A stretch of 64,000 bases of DNA from Novosphingobium sp. PC22D (GCF_002556635.1 NZ_MWMO01000003.1:278908-342907), one strand, 5' to 3'; counted from the first letter of the stretch, positions 40,655 through 51,730 are shown. The notes: generated by a model not told the origin, from the letters alone. Numbers and translations are program-made.

Positions 40655-40761
40655 GACAGGGTGACGCGGTTGACGGTGTCCAGGAAGCAAAGCGGAACCG
40701 GGGCCTTGGCGCGGGTGCGCGGGTCGGAAGCGTTCGGACGGAAGGGTGATATCGGGACCAT
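40651..40761 (-). CDS. Candidate 36-residue leader-like peptide between trpC and moaC
   Basis: A short frame [14 protein letters not shown]...DTVNRVTLS whose stop overlaps the moaC ATG by four bases. It fills most of the 145-bp gap after trpC. No clear ribosome site is seen, and similarity to known peptides cannot be judged. The overlap is the only positive sign of translation. Confidence 0.35.
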   Translation of the reverse strand: MVPISPFRPNASDPRTRAKAPVPLCFLDTVNRVTLS

Positions 40762-40799
40762 CGGGGCAGCCTGCCAGACTTCGCGCGGGTAGGACAGCC

Positions 40800-41603
40800 T
40801 CAGCCGCCCGTGAGCAGCGCGCGCGTCGCCGCCTCGACGTCGGCCTCGCGCATCAGGCTCTCGCCCACGAGGAAGCTGCGCGCGCATGGTGCGAGCCGGA
40901 CGAGGTCGGCATGGGTGTTGATGCCGCTTTCGCTCACCAGCAGGCTGCCTTCGGGCGCGAGCGGAGCGAGGCGTTCGGTCAGCGCGATATCAGTGACGAA
41001 GCGCTTCAGATCGCGGTTGTTGACCCCGATCAGCCGCGAGCGCAGCCTGGCTGCGCGCGCCATCTCGGCCTCGTCATGGACTTCGACCAGCACGTCCATG
41101 CCGCGTTCGAGCGCCGCCGCCTCGATCTCGGCCATGCGCACGTCGTCGAGCGCGGCGACGATGATCAGGATGGCATCGGCGCCGATCGCGCGGGCTTCGG
41201 CCACTTGCCAGGGATCGACCATGAAGTCCTTGCGCAGCACCGGCAGCGCGCAGGCGGCGCGGGCTTCGACGAGGAAATCCTCATGCCCCTGGAAATAGGG
41301 CGTGTCGGTGAGGACCGAGAGGCAGGCGGCGCCGCCGCGCTCGTAGGCGACGGCGTGTTCGGCGGGGCGGAAGTCGGCGCGGATCAGGCCCTTGGACGGC
41401 GAGGCCTTCTTGATCTCGGCGATCAGCGCGAAACCGTAGGCGGCCTTGCGTTCGAGCGCGGCGCGAAAGCCGCGCGGCGCGGTCTGCGTCGCGGCGCGGC
41501 GGTCGAGATCGGTGAGCGTGGCCTCGCCCTTGCGCGCGGCGACCTCCTCACGCTTGACGGCGCAGATCTCGGCGAGCTTGTCGGACATGGCGCTTGCGGT
41601 CAT
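40800..41603 (-). CDS. trpC: Indole-3-glycerol phosphate synthase
   Basis: A 267-residue TIM barrel that ring-closes carboxyphenylaminodeoxyribulose phosphate to indole-glycerol phosphate in tryptophan synthesis. Catalytic segments are visible: [16 protein letters not shown] (Glu, Lys), [15 protein letters not shown] (Lys), [22 protein letters not shown] and LVSESGI. It is a separate trpC gene, not fused to trpF. The ATG at 41603 overlaps the trpD stop. Confidence 0.97.
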   Translation of the reverse strand: MTASAMSDKLAEICAVKREEVAARKGEATLTDLDRRAATQTAPRGFRAALERKAAYGFALIAEIKKASPSKGLIRADFRPAEHAVAYERGGAACLSVLTDTPYFQGHEDFLVEARAACALPVLRKDFMVDPWQVAEARAIGADAILIIVAALDDVRMAEIEAAALERGMDVLVEVHDEAEMARAARLRSRLIGVNNRDLKRFVTDIALTERLAPLAPEGSLLVSESGINTHADLVRLAPCARSFLVGESLMREADVEAATRALLTGG

Positions 41604-42595
41604 TTCGAGGTCGTCGCGATCCAGCAGTCGAGCAGCGCCTTGGCGAGACCGCGGTCGATCACTTCGGCTGCTTCCTCGGCCCCGTCGCGCATGTCGCTGG
41701 CCACTCCGGCGAGCACCAGCGCGGCGGCGGCGTTGAACAGCACGGCGTTGCGATAGGCGCCGTCCTCGCCTTCGAGCAGGCGCTTGAGCGCGGCGGCGTT
41801 GTAGCGCGAATCGCCGCCGCGAAGCGCCGCGACCGGGGCTTCGGGCAGCGCCGCGTCGACCGGGTAGAGCCGGCTCATGCGCACCCCGTCCGGCCCGACA
41901 TTGGCGCATTCATTGCCGCCCGCGAGGCTGAGTTCGTCGAGGCCCTCGTCGCCCGAGACGACCATCGAGCGGTCGGTGCCGAGACGCGCAAGCGCATCGC
42001 CGTAGATCGGGACGTAGGCGGGTCGGGCGATGCCGACGAGTTGCCGCGAGACTTGCGCCGGATTGGCGAGCGGTCCCATCAGGTTGAAGATCGTGCGCCG
42101 GCCGATCGCCTTGCGGATCGGCATGATCCGGCCCATCGACGGGTGGTGGCGCGCGGCAAAGAGGAAGCAGATGCCGAGATCGGCGAGCGTCTCCTCGGCG
42201 GTCTCGACCGCGCGCTCGAGATCGAGACCGAGCGCTTCGAGAGTGTCGGCCGCGCCCGACTTCGACGAGGCGGCGCGGTTGCCGTGCTTGGCGACGGGAA
42301 CGCCCGCGGCGGCGACCACCAGCGACACGGCGGTCGAGACGTTGAGCGTGTGGTGTCCGTCGCCGCCGGTGCCGCAGACGTCGATCGCGTTGGCGGGCGC
42401 GGGGACGGTGATCATGCGCTCGCGCATGGCGCGCGCCGCGCCGGCGATCTCGGCTGCGGTCTCGCCGCGCTCGGACAGCGCGATGAGGAAGCGGGCGATC
42501 TCCTCGTCGCTGGCGTCACCGTCGAGCACGGCGGCGAAGGCGGCCTGCGCCGTGCCCTCGTCGAGCGGATCTGCGACTTCGGGAAGCACGCTCAT
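41600..42595 (-). CDS. trpD: Anthranilate phosphoribosyltransferase
   Basis: A 331-residue enzyme joining PRPP to anthranilate. Family motifs include [21 protein letters not shown] (PRPP binding), [21 protein letters not shown] and [33 protein letters not shown]. The start overlaps the trpG stop (ATGA) and the end overlaps trpC. Confidence 0.97.
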   Translation of the reverse strand: MSVLPEVADPLDEGTAQAAFAAVLDGDASDEEIARFLIALSERGETAAEIAGAARAMRERMITVPAPANAIDVCGTGGDGHHTLNVSTAVSLVVAAAGVPVAKHGNRAASSKSGAADTLEALGLDLERAVETAEETLADLGICFLFAARHHPSMGRIMPIRKAIGRRTIFNLMGPLANPAQVSRQLVGIARPAYVPIYGDALARLGTDRSMVVSGDEGLDELSLAGGNECANVGPDGVRMSRLYPVDAALPEAPVAALRGGDSRYNAAALKRLLEGEDGAYRNAVLFNAAAALVLAGVASDMRDGAEEAAEVIDRGLAKALLDCWIATTSK

Positions 42596-43176
42596 GCCGG
42601 CAGGCGGGCTTCGATCCCGCAGCACGCGAGAAAGTTGGCGAGCAGCGCGTGGCCGTGCTCGGTGGCGATGCTCTCGGGGTGAAACTGGACGCCGTGGATC
42701 GGCAGATCGCGGTGGCGGAAGCCCATGGCATAGCCGTCGTCCGACCGGGCGTTGACGACGAGGACATCGGGAATGTCGTCGACCACCAGCGAGTGATAGC
42801 GTGTCGCGGTGAAGGGCGAGGGCAGGCCCGCGAAGACGCCCGAGCCGTCGTGCGTCACCGGCGAGGTCTTGCCGTGCATCAGCCCGCCGCGCCGCACCGT
42901 GCCGCCGAAGTGCTGGCCGATCGACTGATGGCCCAGGCACACCCCCAAGAGCGGCTTGGCGGCATCGGCGCAGGCGGCAACGAGATCGAGGCTGATGCCC
43001 GCTTCATTGGGCGTGCACGGGCCGGGCGAGAGCAGGAAGCCTTGCGCCCCGCTCGAGATCGCCTGTCCCGCCGAGAGCGCGTCGTTGCGCACCACTTCGA
43101 CCTCGGCGCCCAGTTCCATCAGGTAGTGGACCAGGTTCCAGGTGAAGCTGTCGTAATTGTCGATGACGAGGATCAT
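42592..43176 (-). CDS. trpG: Anthranilate synthase component II (glutamine amidotransferase)
   Basis: A 194-residue class I amidotransferase that supplies ammonia from glutamine to TrpE. The catalytic triad is C80 ([12 protein letters not shown]), H166 and E168 (FHPES). It could also serve aminodeoxychorismate synthase (PabA role), as in many bacteria with a single copy. It lies ten bp after a lipoprotein gene that interrupts the trp order. Confidence 0.95.
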   Translation of the reverse strand: MILVIDNYDSFTWNLVHYLMELGAEVEVVRNDALSAGQAISSGAQGFLLSPGPCTPNEAGISLDLVAACADAAKPLLGVCLGHQSIGQHFGGTVRRGGLMHGKTSPVTHDGSGVFAGLPSPFTATRYHSLVVDDIPDVLVVNARSDDGYAMGFRHRDLPIHGVQFHPESIATEHGHALLANFLACCGIEARLPA

Positions 43177-43186
43177 GACGTCGGGC

Positions 43187-43996
43187 TTACTCTTCGCGCT
43201 GCTTGCTTGGGGCCTTTGCCCGATTCTCCACCACGATCAAGGGGCCGAGCGGAGGACCGCCGTCGACGCGGCCGACGTGCGGGTCCCACAGCGAAGAGAC
43301 GCTGCCGTCGAGAAACAGCGCGTTGGGCGTCTTGAGCACGTCGCGGTAATAGCGGGCGAGCTTGCCGAACGAGATCGGCGCGTCGCTGATCACGAAGTGC
43401 GCGCGGCCCTGCCGGTCGACGCCGACGGCGTTGCGCAGCTTGAGCGAGGTGCCGTCCTCGTCGATCCGGGGGTGGAGTTTGCCCGCGATCACAAGCATCG
43501 GGCCGGACTGGGTGCCGAACGCGGGACGCTTGGAGACGTTGCGGGCGAAATCGTCGGCGGTGCGCACCTGCCAGGCGCCGCCGGTGCCGAAGAACACGCC
43601 GTTGGGCAGCAGGTGGAAGTTGCCGTAGCCCTCGTTGCGATTGAGCCGATGGCGCCGCTCGCCGTTCTCTACGTAGTACCCGATGGGCCGGCCCTCGGCA
43701 TTGAACATGCCGCCGTTGGTGGCGAAAGCGACTTCGGGGCCCTCGTTGCCGATGGCGAGTGCCAGTTCGGACAGGCTGCGGTAGGGCGCGCCGCCCTCGG
43801 GGCCGAGCACGGTGCGGATGCGGTGGCGCTTGGGATCGGCGATGCAGTGGGTGAGCGGCGCGCCCTCGAAGGTCGCGCTTTCGCAGGGCGGGGGCGTGGC
43901 TTCGGCCTCGGCGGTCCCGTCGGCGGCGTCACCGCAGGCAGCGAGCGCCAGCGCGGCGGCGAGCGCGATCGTGCCCGGCCGAAGGCGCCGCGTCAC
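43187..43996 (-). CDS. Phosphodiester glycosidase (NAGPA)-family lipoprotein inside the trp cluster
   Basis: 269 residues with a lipoprotein signal peptide ([21 protein letters not shown], cysteine 21). The mature domain matches the NAGPA / phosphodiester-alpha-N-acetylglucosaminidase superfamily: [41 protein letters not shown] and the late [15 protein letters not shown]. It should act in the periplasm on a sugar phosphodiester; its substrate is unknown. Its ATG overlaps the trpE stop by four bases, so it is coupled to a biosynthetic gene it has no obvious tie to. Confidence 0.85.
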   Translation of the reverse strand: MTRRLRPGTIALAAALALAACGDAADGTAEAEATPPPCESATFEGAPLTHCIADPKRHRIRTVLGPEGGAPYRSLSELALAIGNEGPEVAFATNGGMFNAEGRPIGYYVENGERRHRLNRNEGYGNFHLLPNGVFFGTGGAWQVRTADDFARNVSKRPAFGTQSGPMLVIAGKLHPRIDEDGTSLKLRNAVGVDRQGRAHFVISDAPISFGKLARYYRDVLKTPNALFLDGSVSSLWDPHVGRVDGGPPLGPLIVVENRAKAPSKQREE

Positions 43997-45510
43997 TGGC
44001 CGAAACCCGGCTCTCCAGCGATCCGCACCGCCTCACGCGCGGCGGCGAACAGCGCGCCCGATTTCGCCTCGCATTCGCGCTGCTCGTAGACGGGGTCCGA
44101 ATCGGCGACGATCCCCGCGCCCGCCTGGACGTGCATGACGCCGTCTTTCACCACCGCGGTGCGCAGGACGATGCACGAATCGACCGAGCCGTCGGGCGCG
44201 AAGTAGCCGACGCCGCCCGCATAGGCGCCGCGCGTCTCGTGCTCGAGCTCCGCGATCACCTCGCAGGCGCGGACCTTGGGCGCGCCGCTGACCGTGCCCG
44301 CCGGAAACCCGGCGAAGACCGCGTCGATCGCGTCGTGCCTGGCCGTGTCGAGACGGCCGACGACGTTCGAGACGATGTGCATGACGTGGCTGTAGCGCTC
44401 GATCGTGTAGCTGTCGGTCACTTCGACCGTGCCCGGCGCGGCGACGCGGCCGACGTCGTTGCGCCCGAGATCGAGCAGCATGAGGTGCTCGGCGCGCTCC
44501 TTGGGATCGGCGAGCAGGCTGGCCTCGTTGGCCTTGTCCTCGGCGGGCGTGCCGCCGCGCGGGCGCGTTCCGGCGATCGGCCGGATCGTCACCTCGCCGT
44601 CGCGCACGCGCACGAGGATCTCGGGACTCGAGCCGATCAGCGCGAAGCCGGGCAGGTCGAGGAAATAGAGGAAGGGCGAGGGATTGACGCGGCGCAGCGC
44701 GCGGTAGAGCGCGATCGGCGGCAGCGGGAAGGGGCAGGTGAAGCGCTGCGCGAGCACGACCTGGAAGATGTCGCCCGCCTCGATGTACTCCTTGGCACGG
44801 AGCACCCTGGCTTCGTAGTCGCCGGCGGCGAGAACCGGCCGGGGGGCCGGCTCGGGCAGGTCGGCGGCGGTCTCGACGTCCGGCGAGGGGGCGGCGAGCT
44901 TGCGGCCCACTTCGTCGAGACGCTCGTTCGCCGCCTCGATCGCGCGGTCGGGCGCCGCATCGGACGGCCAGATCGGCGCGACGCAGAACAGCTCGTCGCC
45001 AAGCCGGTCGAACACCAGGATCAGCGAGGGCCGCACGAACAGCATGTCGGGCAGGGCAAGTTCGCTCGCGGGTGCGCGCGGCAGCTTTTCGACGAGCCCT
45101 ACCGTCTCGTAGCCGAAATACCCGACGAGGCATGTGAGCGCGGGGGGCAACTCCTCGGGGACCGGGAAGCGGCACGCGGCGACGAGTGCGCGCAGTTCGG
45201 TCAGAACCTCGCCCTCGAGCGGCGCGAACGCGTCGCGGTCGTGGCGCCAGTTCCTGTTGATCTCGCAGGCCTGTCCGCTCGCGCGGAAGACAAGATCGGG
45301 ATCGAGGCCGATCATGCTGTAGCGCGCCCGGGTCTCGCCGCCCTCGACCGATTCGAGCAGATAGTCGCCGCGCCCCGGCTCGAACAGCTTGAGCGCGGCG
45401 CCGACCGGCGTCTGCGTGTCGGCGATCAGCCGACGCCAGATGACCGCCGGCTTGCCCTCGGCCAGTCGCGTGCGTGTCTCGTCGTCCGCTTGCGTTTCGC
45501 TTGCGCCCAT
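43993..45510 (-). CDS. trpE: Anthranilate synthase component I
   Basis: A 505-residue chorismate-utilising enzyme making anthranilate with TrpG ammonia. C-terminal catalytic motifs are IGSSPEILVRV, RPIAGTRPRGGTPAEDKANEA, LMLLDLGRNDVGRVA, HIVSNVVGRL and FPAGTVSGAPKVRACEVI. The N-terminal half carries the feedback region. It begins seven bp after the ppiD-like gene, with no room for a separate trp leader or attenuator. Confidence 0.97.
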   Translation of the reverse strand: MGASETQADDETRTRLAEGKPAVIWRRLIADTQTPVGAALKLFEPGRGDYLLESVEGGETRARYSMIGLDPDLVFRASGQACEINRNWRHDRDAFAPLEGEVLTELRALVAACRFPVPEELPPALTCLVGYFGYETVGLVEKLPRAPASELALPDMLFVRPSLILVFDRLGDELFCVAPIWPSDAAPDRAIEAANERLDEVGRKLAAPSPDVETAADLPEPAPRPVLAAGDYEARVLRAKEYIEAGDIFQVVLAQRFTCPFPLPPIALYRALRRVNPSPFLYFLDLPGFALIGSSPEILVRVRDGEVTIRPIAGTRPRGGTPAEDKANEASLLADPKERAEHLMLLDLGRNDVGRVAAPGTVEVTDSYTIERYSHVMHIVSNVVGRLDTARHDAIDAVFAGFPAGTVSGAPKVRACEVIAELEHETRGAYAGGVGYFAPDGSVDSCIVLRTAVVKDGVMHVQAGAGIVADSDPVYEQRECEAKSGALFAAAREAVRIAGEPGFGQ

Positions 45511-45517
45511 CGGTCGG

Positions 45518-47461
45518 TCAGTTGTTGCCGAGGAGCTGGTCGCGCACCGCGCGGATGGCGGTCTCGTTCCTGGTGCTGCCGACGTCCTCGCGGATCGCGG
45601 TGCGCAGCGCGCCGGCGTACTCGTTGCCCGCGATCTGGCCGAGTTCGCGCTGCGCCGTAGCGATCAGCGGAGAGTCCTTCTTGACCTCGGCGGGCTTGAT
45701 CTCGTCGAGCACGACGAGGAACCAGCCCCGGTCGTTGGGCGCCGCCTGGACCTTGATCGAGCCCTTCGCCATCGAGAACATGAGCTGGACCGGCGGCGGG
45801 ATCTGGCCGCCCTGCTGCTGCATGCGGGCGAGGTCGGGCCGCGACATGCCGACGCGCTGGACCGGGGGCAGGCGGCGTCCCGCATCGGCGATCGCCTTTT
45901 CGAGGGTGGCGCCCTTGCGCAGCGCGGCCTGCATCTTGACCGCGGCCTCCTTGGCGGCGGCGTAGCCCTTCTCGATGGTGTAGGCGCGTGTCACGTCTTC
46001 CTTGATCTCCGCCAGCGGCGCGGGCGCCGAGGGGAAGATCTCCTGGACGTCGAAGATCGCGAAGGTCTTGCCGCGCTCGGTCTCGGCGACCTGCGGTTCC
46101 TGGGGCTCCATCGCAAAGGCGGTCTGGAGCACCGGCTTGATCGTTTCGGGGACGGTCTCCCCCTCCTTACGGTAGACCGCGCCGTCCGCCGTGACAGGCT
46201 CGGTGGTCTCGACCTTCAGGCCCAGGCTCTTGGCGGCCTCGGCGAGGTTGGCACCGTCGTCGAACTGGTCTTCGAGCCTGGCCAGCAGGTCGGTCAGCGC
46301 GGCGCGCTTCTTCTCGGTCGCGATCTGTCCGGACAATTCGGCGCGCACGTCGTCGAGCGAGCGGGCCGGGCGGTCGTCGATTTCGTCGACGCGGATGAGG
46401 TGCCAGCCCAGCGCGCTCTTGGCCGGGGTCGCGAGCTTGCCCTGGGCCGCCGCAAAGGCCGCGTCGGCGACCGCGGGCGAGAACTGGGCCGCGAGGTCGG
46501 GCTTGGCGAAGAACTCGAGGTCGGCGGCGCTCAGCCCCTTTTCCCGCGCGGCGGTCTCGAGCGACTTGCCGCCGGCGACTTCGTCGGCGATCGCCTTGGC
46601 GGCGGGCTCGGTCGGCACGATCACCTGGGTGATGCGGCGCTTCTGAACGGCCTGGTACTGCGCCTTGTTGGCGTTGTAGCGCGCGGCGATCTCCGCGTCG
46701 GTCGGCGCGGGAACGGTCTTGACCGCGTCCTGGCCGAAGGTCGCATAGCGCAGGATGCGGCGTTCGGGCCGGATGAAATCGTCGGTGTTGGCCTTGTAGT
46801 AGGCCGCGATCTGCTTGTCGGTGGGCTTGTCCTCGGGCGCGAAGAGCAGCGAGGGCAGCACGACGACCGAGCCTTCGCGCCGCTCCTCGAGCAAACCGGC
46901 ATAACGGGCCGCCATCGATCGCGGCAGCGTCGCGCCGAAGCTCGCGGGAACGAGGATCTGACGCGCGACGAGGCCTTGCTGGAGGTCGGTGCGCAGCAGC
47001 GATTCGGAAATGCCGCGCTGCTGGATCGCCTGGCGGTAGGCGGTCTCGCTGAACTTGCCGTCGGGCCCCTGGAACGCGCCGAGGCTTGCGATCTCGCTGT
47101 CGATCAGACGGTCGCCCGCGACGATGCCGTGCTCCTTGCCGAACACGGCGATGGCCGTGCGGTCGATGATATCGTCGAGAATGTCGTTGAGCGCGCCGGT
47201 CGAAAGGAAGGCGCGCATCGACATCGTCGGCTGGTCCTGCTTGACCCGCTCCAACCCCGCCGTCGCCGACTGGCTGAGCATGGCCGCGTCGATGGGCTCG
47301 CCGCCGACCCTGGCGACCTGGTCGCCGCCGCCAACCCCGCCGAAACCGGCGTTGTTGGCCACGTCGCCGCTCGCGAAGGCGAGGGCGATCATCACGAGAA
47401 AGGCGATGCCGATGATGGCACCGACCTTGGAATGCAGGATTTTGCGGAGAAAATGGAGCAT
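45518..47461 (-). CDS. PpiD-like membrane-anchored peptidyl-prolyl isomerase
   Basis: A 647-residue periplasmic folding factor held by one N-terminal membrane helix (HSKVGAIIGIAFLVMIALAFA). A SurA-type chaperone helical region follows, then a parvulin domain around residues 250-370 (RRITQVIVPTEPAAKAIADEV ... SALGWHLIRVDEI) and a second, degenerate isomerase-like region. The family aids outer-membrane protein folding at the Sec translocon. It is the first gene of the minus-strand block leading to trpE, an order common in alphaproteobacteria. Confidence 0.9.
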   Translation of the reverse strand: MLHFLRKILHSKVGAIIGIAFLVMIALAFASGDVANNAGFGGVGGGDQVARVGGEPIDAAMLSQSATAGLERVKQDQPTMSMRAFLSTGALNDILDDIIDRTAIAVFGKEHGIVAGDRLIDSEIASLGAFQGPDGKFSETAYRQAIQQRGISESLLRTDLQQGLVARQILVPASFGATLPRSMAARYAGLLEERREGSVVVLPSLLFAPEDKPTDKQIAAYYKANTDDFIRPERRILRYATFGQDAVKTVPAPTDAEIAARYNANKAQYQAVQKRRITQVIVPTEPAAKAIADEVAGGKSLETAAREKGLSAADLEFFAKPDLAAQFSPAVADAAFAAAQGKLATPAKSALGWHLIRVDEIDDRPARSLDDVRAELSGQIATEKKRAALTDLLARLEDQFDDGANLAEAAKSLGLKVETTEPVTADGAVYRKEGETVPETIKPVLQTAFAMEPQEPQVAETERGKTFAIFDVQEIFPSAPAPLAEIKEDVTRAYTIEKGYAAAKEAAVKMQAALRKGATLEKAIADAGRRLPPVQRVGMSRPDLARMQQQGGQIPPPVQLMFSMAKGSIKVQAAPNDRGWFLVVLDEIKPAEVKKDSPLIATAQRELGQIAGNEYAGALRTAIREDVGSTRNETAIRAVRDQLLGNN

Positions 47462-47695
47462 GGGGCCGTGGGTCGTTCGATCGATCGGGAGCAATAGCGC
47501 TTGCGAGTACTTGCGGCGTTGCCTTAGGAGCCTATCGGGTATCCTGCAATGGGCGTGGCGATCGCGTCGCGGGTGCCTGGCCGAAGGTCCGGTCGCCAAT
47601 CGCTCGGGTGCTTTGACAACTGCGGGGAGGCTGGCCTAGCTGCGCCGCCCAAGATTCGTGAATCGCCAGATTCGAGTCGGAGCTTAAGGACGGAA

Positions 47696-48454
47696 ATGAA
47701 GTCGCTGCGCTACATAGTCGGAAACTGGAAGATGAACGGCACGCGTGCCATGCTCAACGAGGCGCGCGCGATCGACCGCGCGGCGGCGCGCCTTCCGAGG
47801 GTCCAGGTCGCCGTGGCGCCGCCCGCGACATTGCTGTTCCGCACGCGCGAAGCGGTCGAGATCATCGGCGTCGGCGGCCAGGACTGCCATGTCGAGGAAA
47901 GCGGAGCCTATACCGGCGACGTCGCCGCGGCGATGCTCAAGGACGCGGGCGCCGATTTCACCATCGTCGGCCATTCCGAGCGCCGCGCGATGCATGGCGA
48001 AACCGATGAGATCGTCAAGGCCAAGGCTGAGACCGCGCTGGGCGCGGGCCTTTCGGTGATCGTCTGCGTCGGCGAGACCGAGGCCGAGCGCGATGCCGGC
48101 AATGCCGAGGACGTGGTCGCGCGCCAGCTCGCCAACTCGCTTCCGCGCTCCGAGAACGCGGCGGACAAGCTTTCGGTCGCCTACGAGCCGGTCTGGGCGA
48201 TCGGCACCGGCCGCGTTCCCTCGACCGAGGACGTCGCGGCGATGCACGCGCGTATCCGCGCGACTCTGGTCGAGATTTACGGTGAGGCGGGGGGCACCGT
48301 GCGCATCCTCTACGGCGGCTCGGTGAAGGCCGAGAACGCGACCGAACTGCTCGCGGTCGAGGAAGTTGGCGGCGCGCTGGTCGGGGGCGCGAGCCTTTCG
48401 GCCGAGAGCTTTCTCGCGATCGTGGGCGCGGCCGCATCGCTGGACGAGAGCTGA
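47696..48454 (+). CDS. tpiA: Triose-phosphate isomerase
   Basis: A 252-residue glycolytic enzyme interconverting dihydroxyacetone phosphate and glyceraldehyde 3-phosphate. Active-site residues are N10 and K12 (VGNWKMNG), H93 (IVGHSERR) and E164 ([11 protein letters not shown]); the phosphate loop LYGGSVK is present. AAGGA precedes the ATG. It is divergent from the ppiD-like gene across 234 bp, in which no further gene was seen. Confidence 0.97.
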   Translation: MKSLRYIVGNWKMNGTRAMLNEARAIDRAAARLPRVQVAVAPPATLLFRTREAVEIIGVGGQDCHVEESGAYTGDVAAAMLKDAGADFTIVGHSERRAMHGETDEIVKAKAETALGAGLSVIVCVGETEAERDAGNAEDVVARQLANSLPRSENAADKLSVAYEPVWAIGTGRVPSTEDVAAMHARIRATLVEIYGEAGGTVRILYGGSVKAENATELLAVEEVGGALVGGASLSAESFLAIVGAAASLDES

Positions 48455-48456
48455 GC

Positions 48457-48473
48457 GGGCGCGCGGCGCGCCC
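48457..48473. terminator. GC-only palindrome just after tpiA
   Basis: An 8-bp perfect inverted repeat GGGCGCGC-G-GCGCGCCC begins two bases after the tpiA stop. It lacks a T-run; it may be a weak terminator or RNA-stabilising hairpin. Confidence 0.35.
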
Positions 48474-48553
48474 GGGCGACTTGCGCGCGCGGGCCGCAGC
48501 GCCTATCTGCGCCGATGATTGACCGGGCCTTCGGCCCCAAGGACTGAGTACGC

Positions 48554-48958
48554 ATGTCGCTGTTTATCTTCCTGACCGTGGTCCAGGCGCTCGTCGCGGC
48601 GGCTCTGGTCGGCGTGATCCTGATCCAGAAGTCGGAAGGCGGCGGCCTCGGCGTGGGAGGCGGCGGCAGTCCCTCGGGCCTCATGTCGGCGCGCGGGGCG
48701 GCTGACTTCCTCACGCGCTCCACCGCGGTCCTGGCGACGATCTTCGTCCTTCTCAGCATTCTGCTCGCGGCGCTGGCGGTCGATGTCACCACGGGCCGCG
48801 AGATCGACACGTCGCTCGAACGCGGGAGCACGCCCTCGGCTCAGCCGGATCCGCTCGCGCCCGCCGCGAATCAGGACGGGGCCGCCGCGCCCGAGGCCGC
48901 GCCGCCCGAGGGCGCTCCCAAGAGCGACGATCCGCTCGCGGGCGCCGTGGGGCAGTAA
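48554..48958 (+). CDS. secG: Protein translocase subunit SecG
   Basis: A 134-residue Sec channel subunit with two helices (about 2-22 and 55-77) and the conserved loop ILIQKSEGGGLGVGGGGS...GAADFLTRSTAVLATIF. The C-terminal about 50 residues are a Pro/Ala/acidic tail absent from enterobacterial SecG but typical of this class. It is 99 bp after tpiA and upstream of pyrG, a conserved order. Confidence 0.95.
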   Translation: MSLFIFLTVVQALVAAALVGVILIQKSEGGGLGVGGGGSPSGLMSARGAADFLTRSTAVLATIFVLLSILLAALAVDVTTGREIDTSLERGSTPSAQPDPLAPAANQDGAAAPEAAPPEGAPKSDDPLAGAVGQ

Positions 48959-48982
48959 GGCGACGATCGCATGACCCCGGCA

Positions 48983-49021
48983 TGACGGCGAGGCCTCGCC
49001 TCGCGCGATTGCCGTCAGTTT
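48983..49021 (+). terminator. Candidate terminator after secG
   Basis: A stem TGACGGC...GCCGTCA (48983-48989 with 49011-49017) encloses a perfect palindrome GGCGAGGCCTCGCC and is followed by a short T-run (GTTT). Confidence 0.45.
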
Positions 49022-49073
49022 AGCTGTGAATTCTTGGCTGGAGCGCTTGCGCTCGCGGCCCATGTGGAACTAA

Positions 49074-50714
<1,641 letters not shown>

Positions 50715-51068
50715 CGTCCGGTCATCGGACCGACGTCCCAGGGTTCCGTGCGCACTTGTGCGCATATAGGGGAATGGTCTAGGTCGCGCTCCCCTTCCCG
50801 ATGTTTGGGAATCGAAGATTCGTGGCCAAGATTATTCTTTTATGTTGCGGTGGAGTCAGACTAAACGGCAACAATTGATAGGATTGTGGCTTGCCCGAAG
50901 TGTGGCCGTCATTAGCGACCCGGACGGCTACATCGCGGGGCAGGCGGCGCGTCATGCGTCGCGGGGGTGGGCTTACACCGGCCCACCCCCAATTCGTTTT
51001 CCTGGATCAAGTATATACTTTGAGGGCCGGCCGACGGCGCGGCCCTCGCGTAAGTCAGCCGCGGACAA
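50715..51068. other. 354-bp intergenic region between pyrG and hsp20
   Basis: It holds a small hairpin right after the pyrG stop (GTCCG/CGGAC, 50716-50730), an AT-richer stretch around 50820-50880, a strong terminator-like hairpin (50963-50990), a 12-bp perfect palindrome AAGTATATACTT (51009-51020) and a second stem (51022-51047). No convincing gene was found. Confidence 0.7.
50963..51000 (+). terminator. Strong hairpin, probable terminator downstream of pyrG
   Basis: A perfect 10-bp stem GGGGGTGGGC / GCCCACCCCC (50963-50972 and 50981-50990) with an 8-base loop is followed by AATTCGTTTT. It is 250 bases after the pyrG stop, so it may end a longer 3' untranslated region or a small RNA. Confidence 0.55.
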
Positions 51069-51548
51069 TCAGGCCGCGGCGGATTCGTCGTCCGGGCCGT
51101 CTTCCGATTCGACGACGGACAGGCGATTGCCGCCGATCGCGATCTTCTTCGGCTTCATCGCCTCGGGCACTTCACGCACGAGATCGATGATGAGCAGGCC
51201 GTCGGCGAGCTCGGCGCCGTCTACGCGAACGTAGTCGGCCAGCTCGAAGCGCCGTTCGAAGCCGCGCTGGGCGATGCCGACATGCAGGAAGTCGCTATCG
51301 GCGCTCTCTTCGCCCTTGTTGCCCTTGATCACCAGCAGGTTGGCCTGCGCGGTGATGTCGATGTCGGCGGCCTTGAAGCCGGCGACGGCAAGCGTGATGC
51401 GATAGGCATCCTGGCCGCGGCGCTCGATGTTGAACGGCGGGTACTTGTCTCCGCCGCCCTGCGAGCGGGCCTGGTTTTCGAGCACGTCGAAGATGCGGTC
51501 GAAGCCGACCATCGAACGACGGTAGGGGGTAAGATCAAAACGGTTCAT
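51069..51548 (-). CDS. Small heat-shock protein (Hsp20/IbpA type)
   Basis: A 159-residue alpha-crystallin-domain holdase that binds unfolding proteins. The N-terminus MNRFDLTPYRRSMVGFDRIFD is the bacterial class A form. The domain runs from YPPFNIERRGQDAYRITLAVAGF to ADGLLIIDLVREVPEAMKPKKI with the usual I-x-I-like tail (KKIAI). GGAGGA sits eight bases before the ATG and is buried in a predicted thermometer hairpin. A heat-shock-type promoter lies about 100 bases upstream. Confidence 0.95.
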   Translation of the reverse strand: MNRFDLTPYRRSMVGFDRIFDVLENQARSQGGGDKYPPFNIERRGQDAYRITLAVAGFKAADIDITAQANLLVIKGNKGEESADSDFLHVGIAQRGFERRFELADYVRVDGAELADGLLIIDLVREVPEAMKPKKIAIGGNRLSVVESEDGPDDESAAA

Positions 51549-51609
51549 GACAAAAATCCTCCAATGAGCAATCTTCGTATCGCCGAAGCCCGGATCGACC
51601 GGCGCTTCG
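51549..51609 (-). promoter_or_regulatory. ROSE-like RNA thermometer in the hsp20 leader
   Basis: The hairpin at 51551-51577 pairs CGAAGAUU(G)CUC with GAGGAUUUUUG around an AUUG loop, burying the whole ribosome site GGAGGA. It keeps the ROSE hallmark U-U-G-C-U opposite A-G-G-A with one unpaired G. A second, stronger hairpin (51584-51609, CGAAGC/GCTTCG arms with CCGG inner stem) lies just upstream. Heat melting of the first would open translation. Confidence 0.75.
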
Positions 51610-51649
51610 CTAAGCGTGCCATGCCCGTCGGGCCATGACACGGGAATCG

Positions 51650-51677
51650 AGATATGATAGCCCGCGCGACTTTCAAG
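51650..51677 (-). promoter_or_regulatory. Heat-shock sigma factor (RpoH)-type promoter for hsp20
   Basis: On the minus strand CTTG-N17-CATATCT matches the alphaproteobacterial RpoH consensus CTTG-N17-CYTATNT with one mismatch. It predicts a transcript start about 94 bases before the hsp20 ATG. Confidence 0.65.
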
Positions 51678-51730
51678 AGCGTCCGACATCGCTATTTTAG
51701 TGAGCGCAACAAACCGGAGACATCAACGAC

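Noticed and set aside
45510..45517. A trp leader peptide or attenuator before trpE
   Set aside because: Only seven bases separate trpE from the upstream ppiD-like gene, and no Trp-rich leader exists.
45389..47497. A 702-codon plus-strand frame opposite the ppiD-like gene
   Set aside because: It is Gly/Leu/Arg/Asp-repetitive, while the opposite strand encodes a clear parvulin-type protein.
50842..51234. A 130-codon frame in the pyrG-hsp20 gap
   Set aside because: It runs antisense into the hsp20 coding region, has a Ser/Arg-rich translation and no ribosome site.
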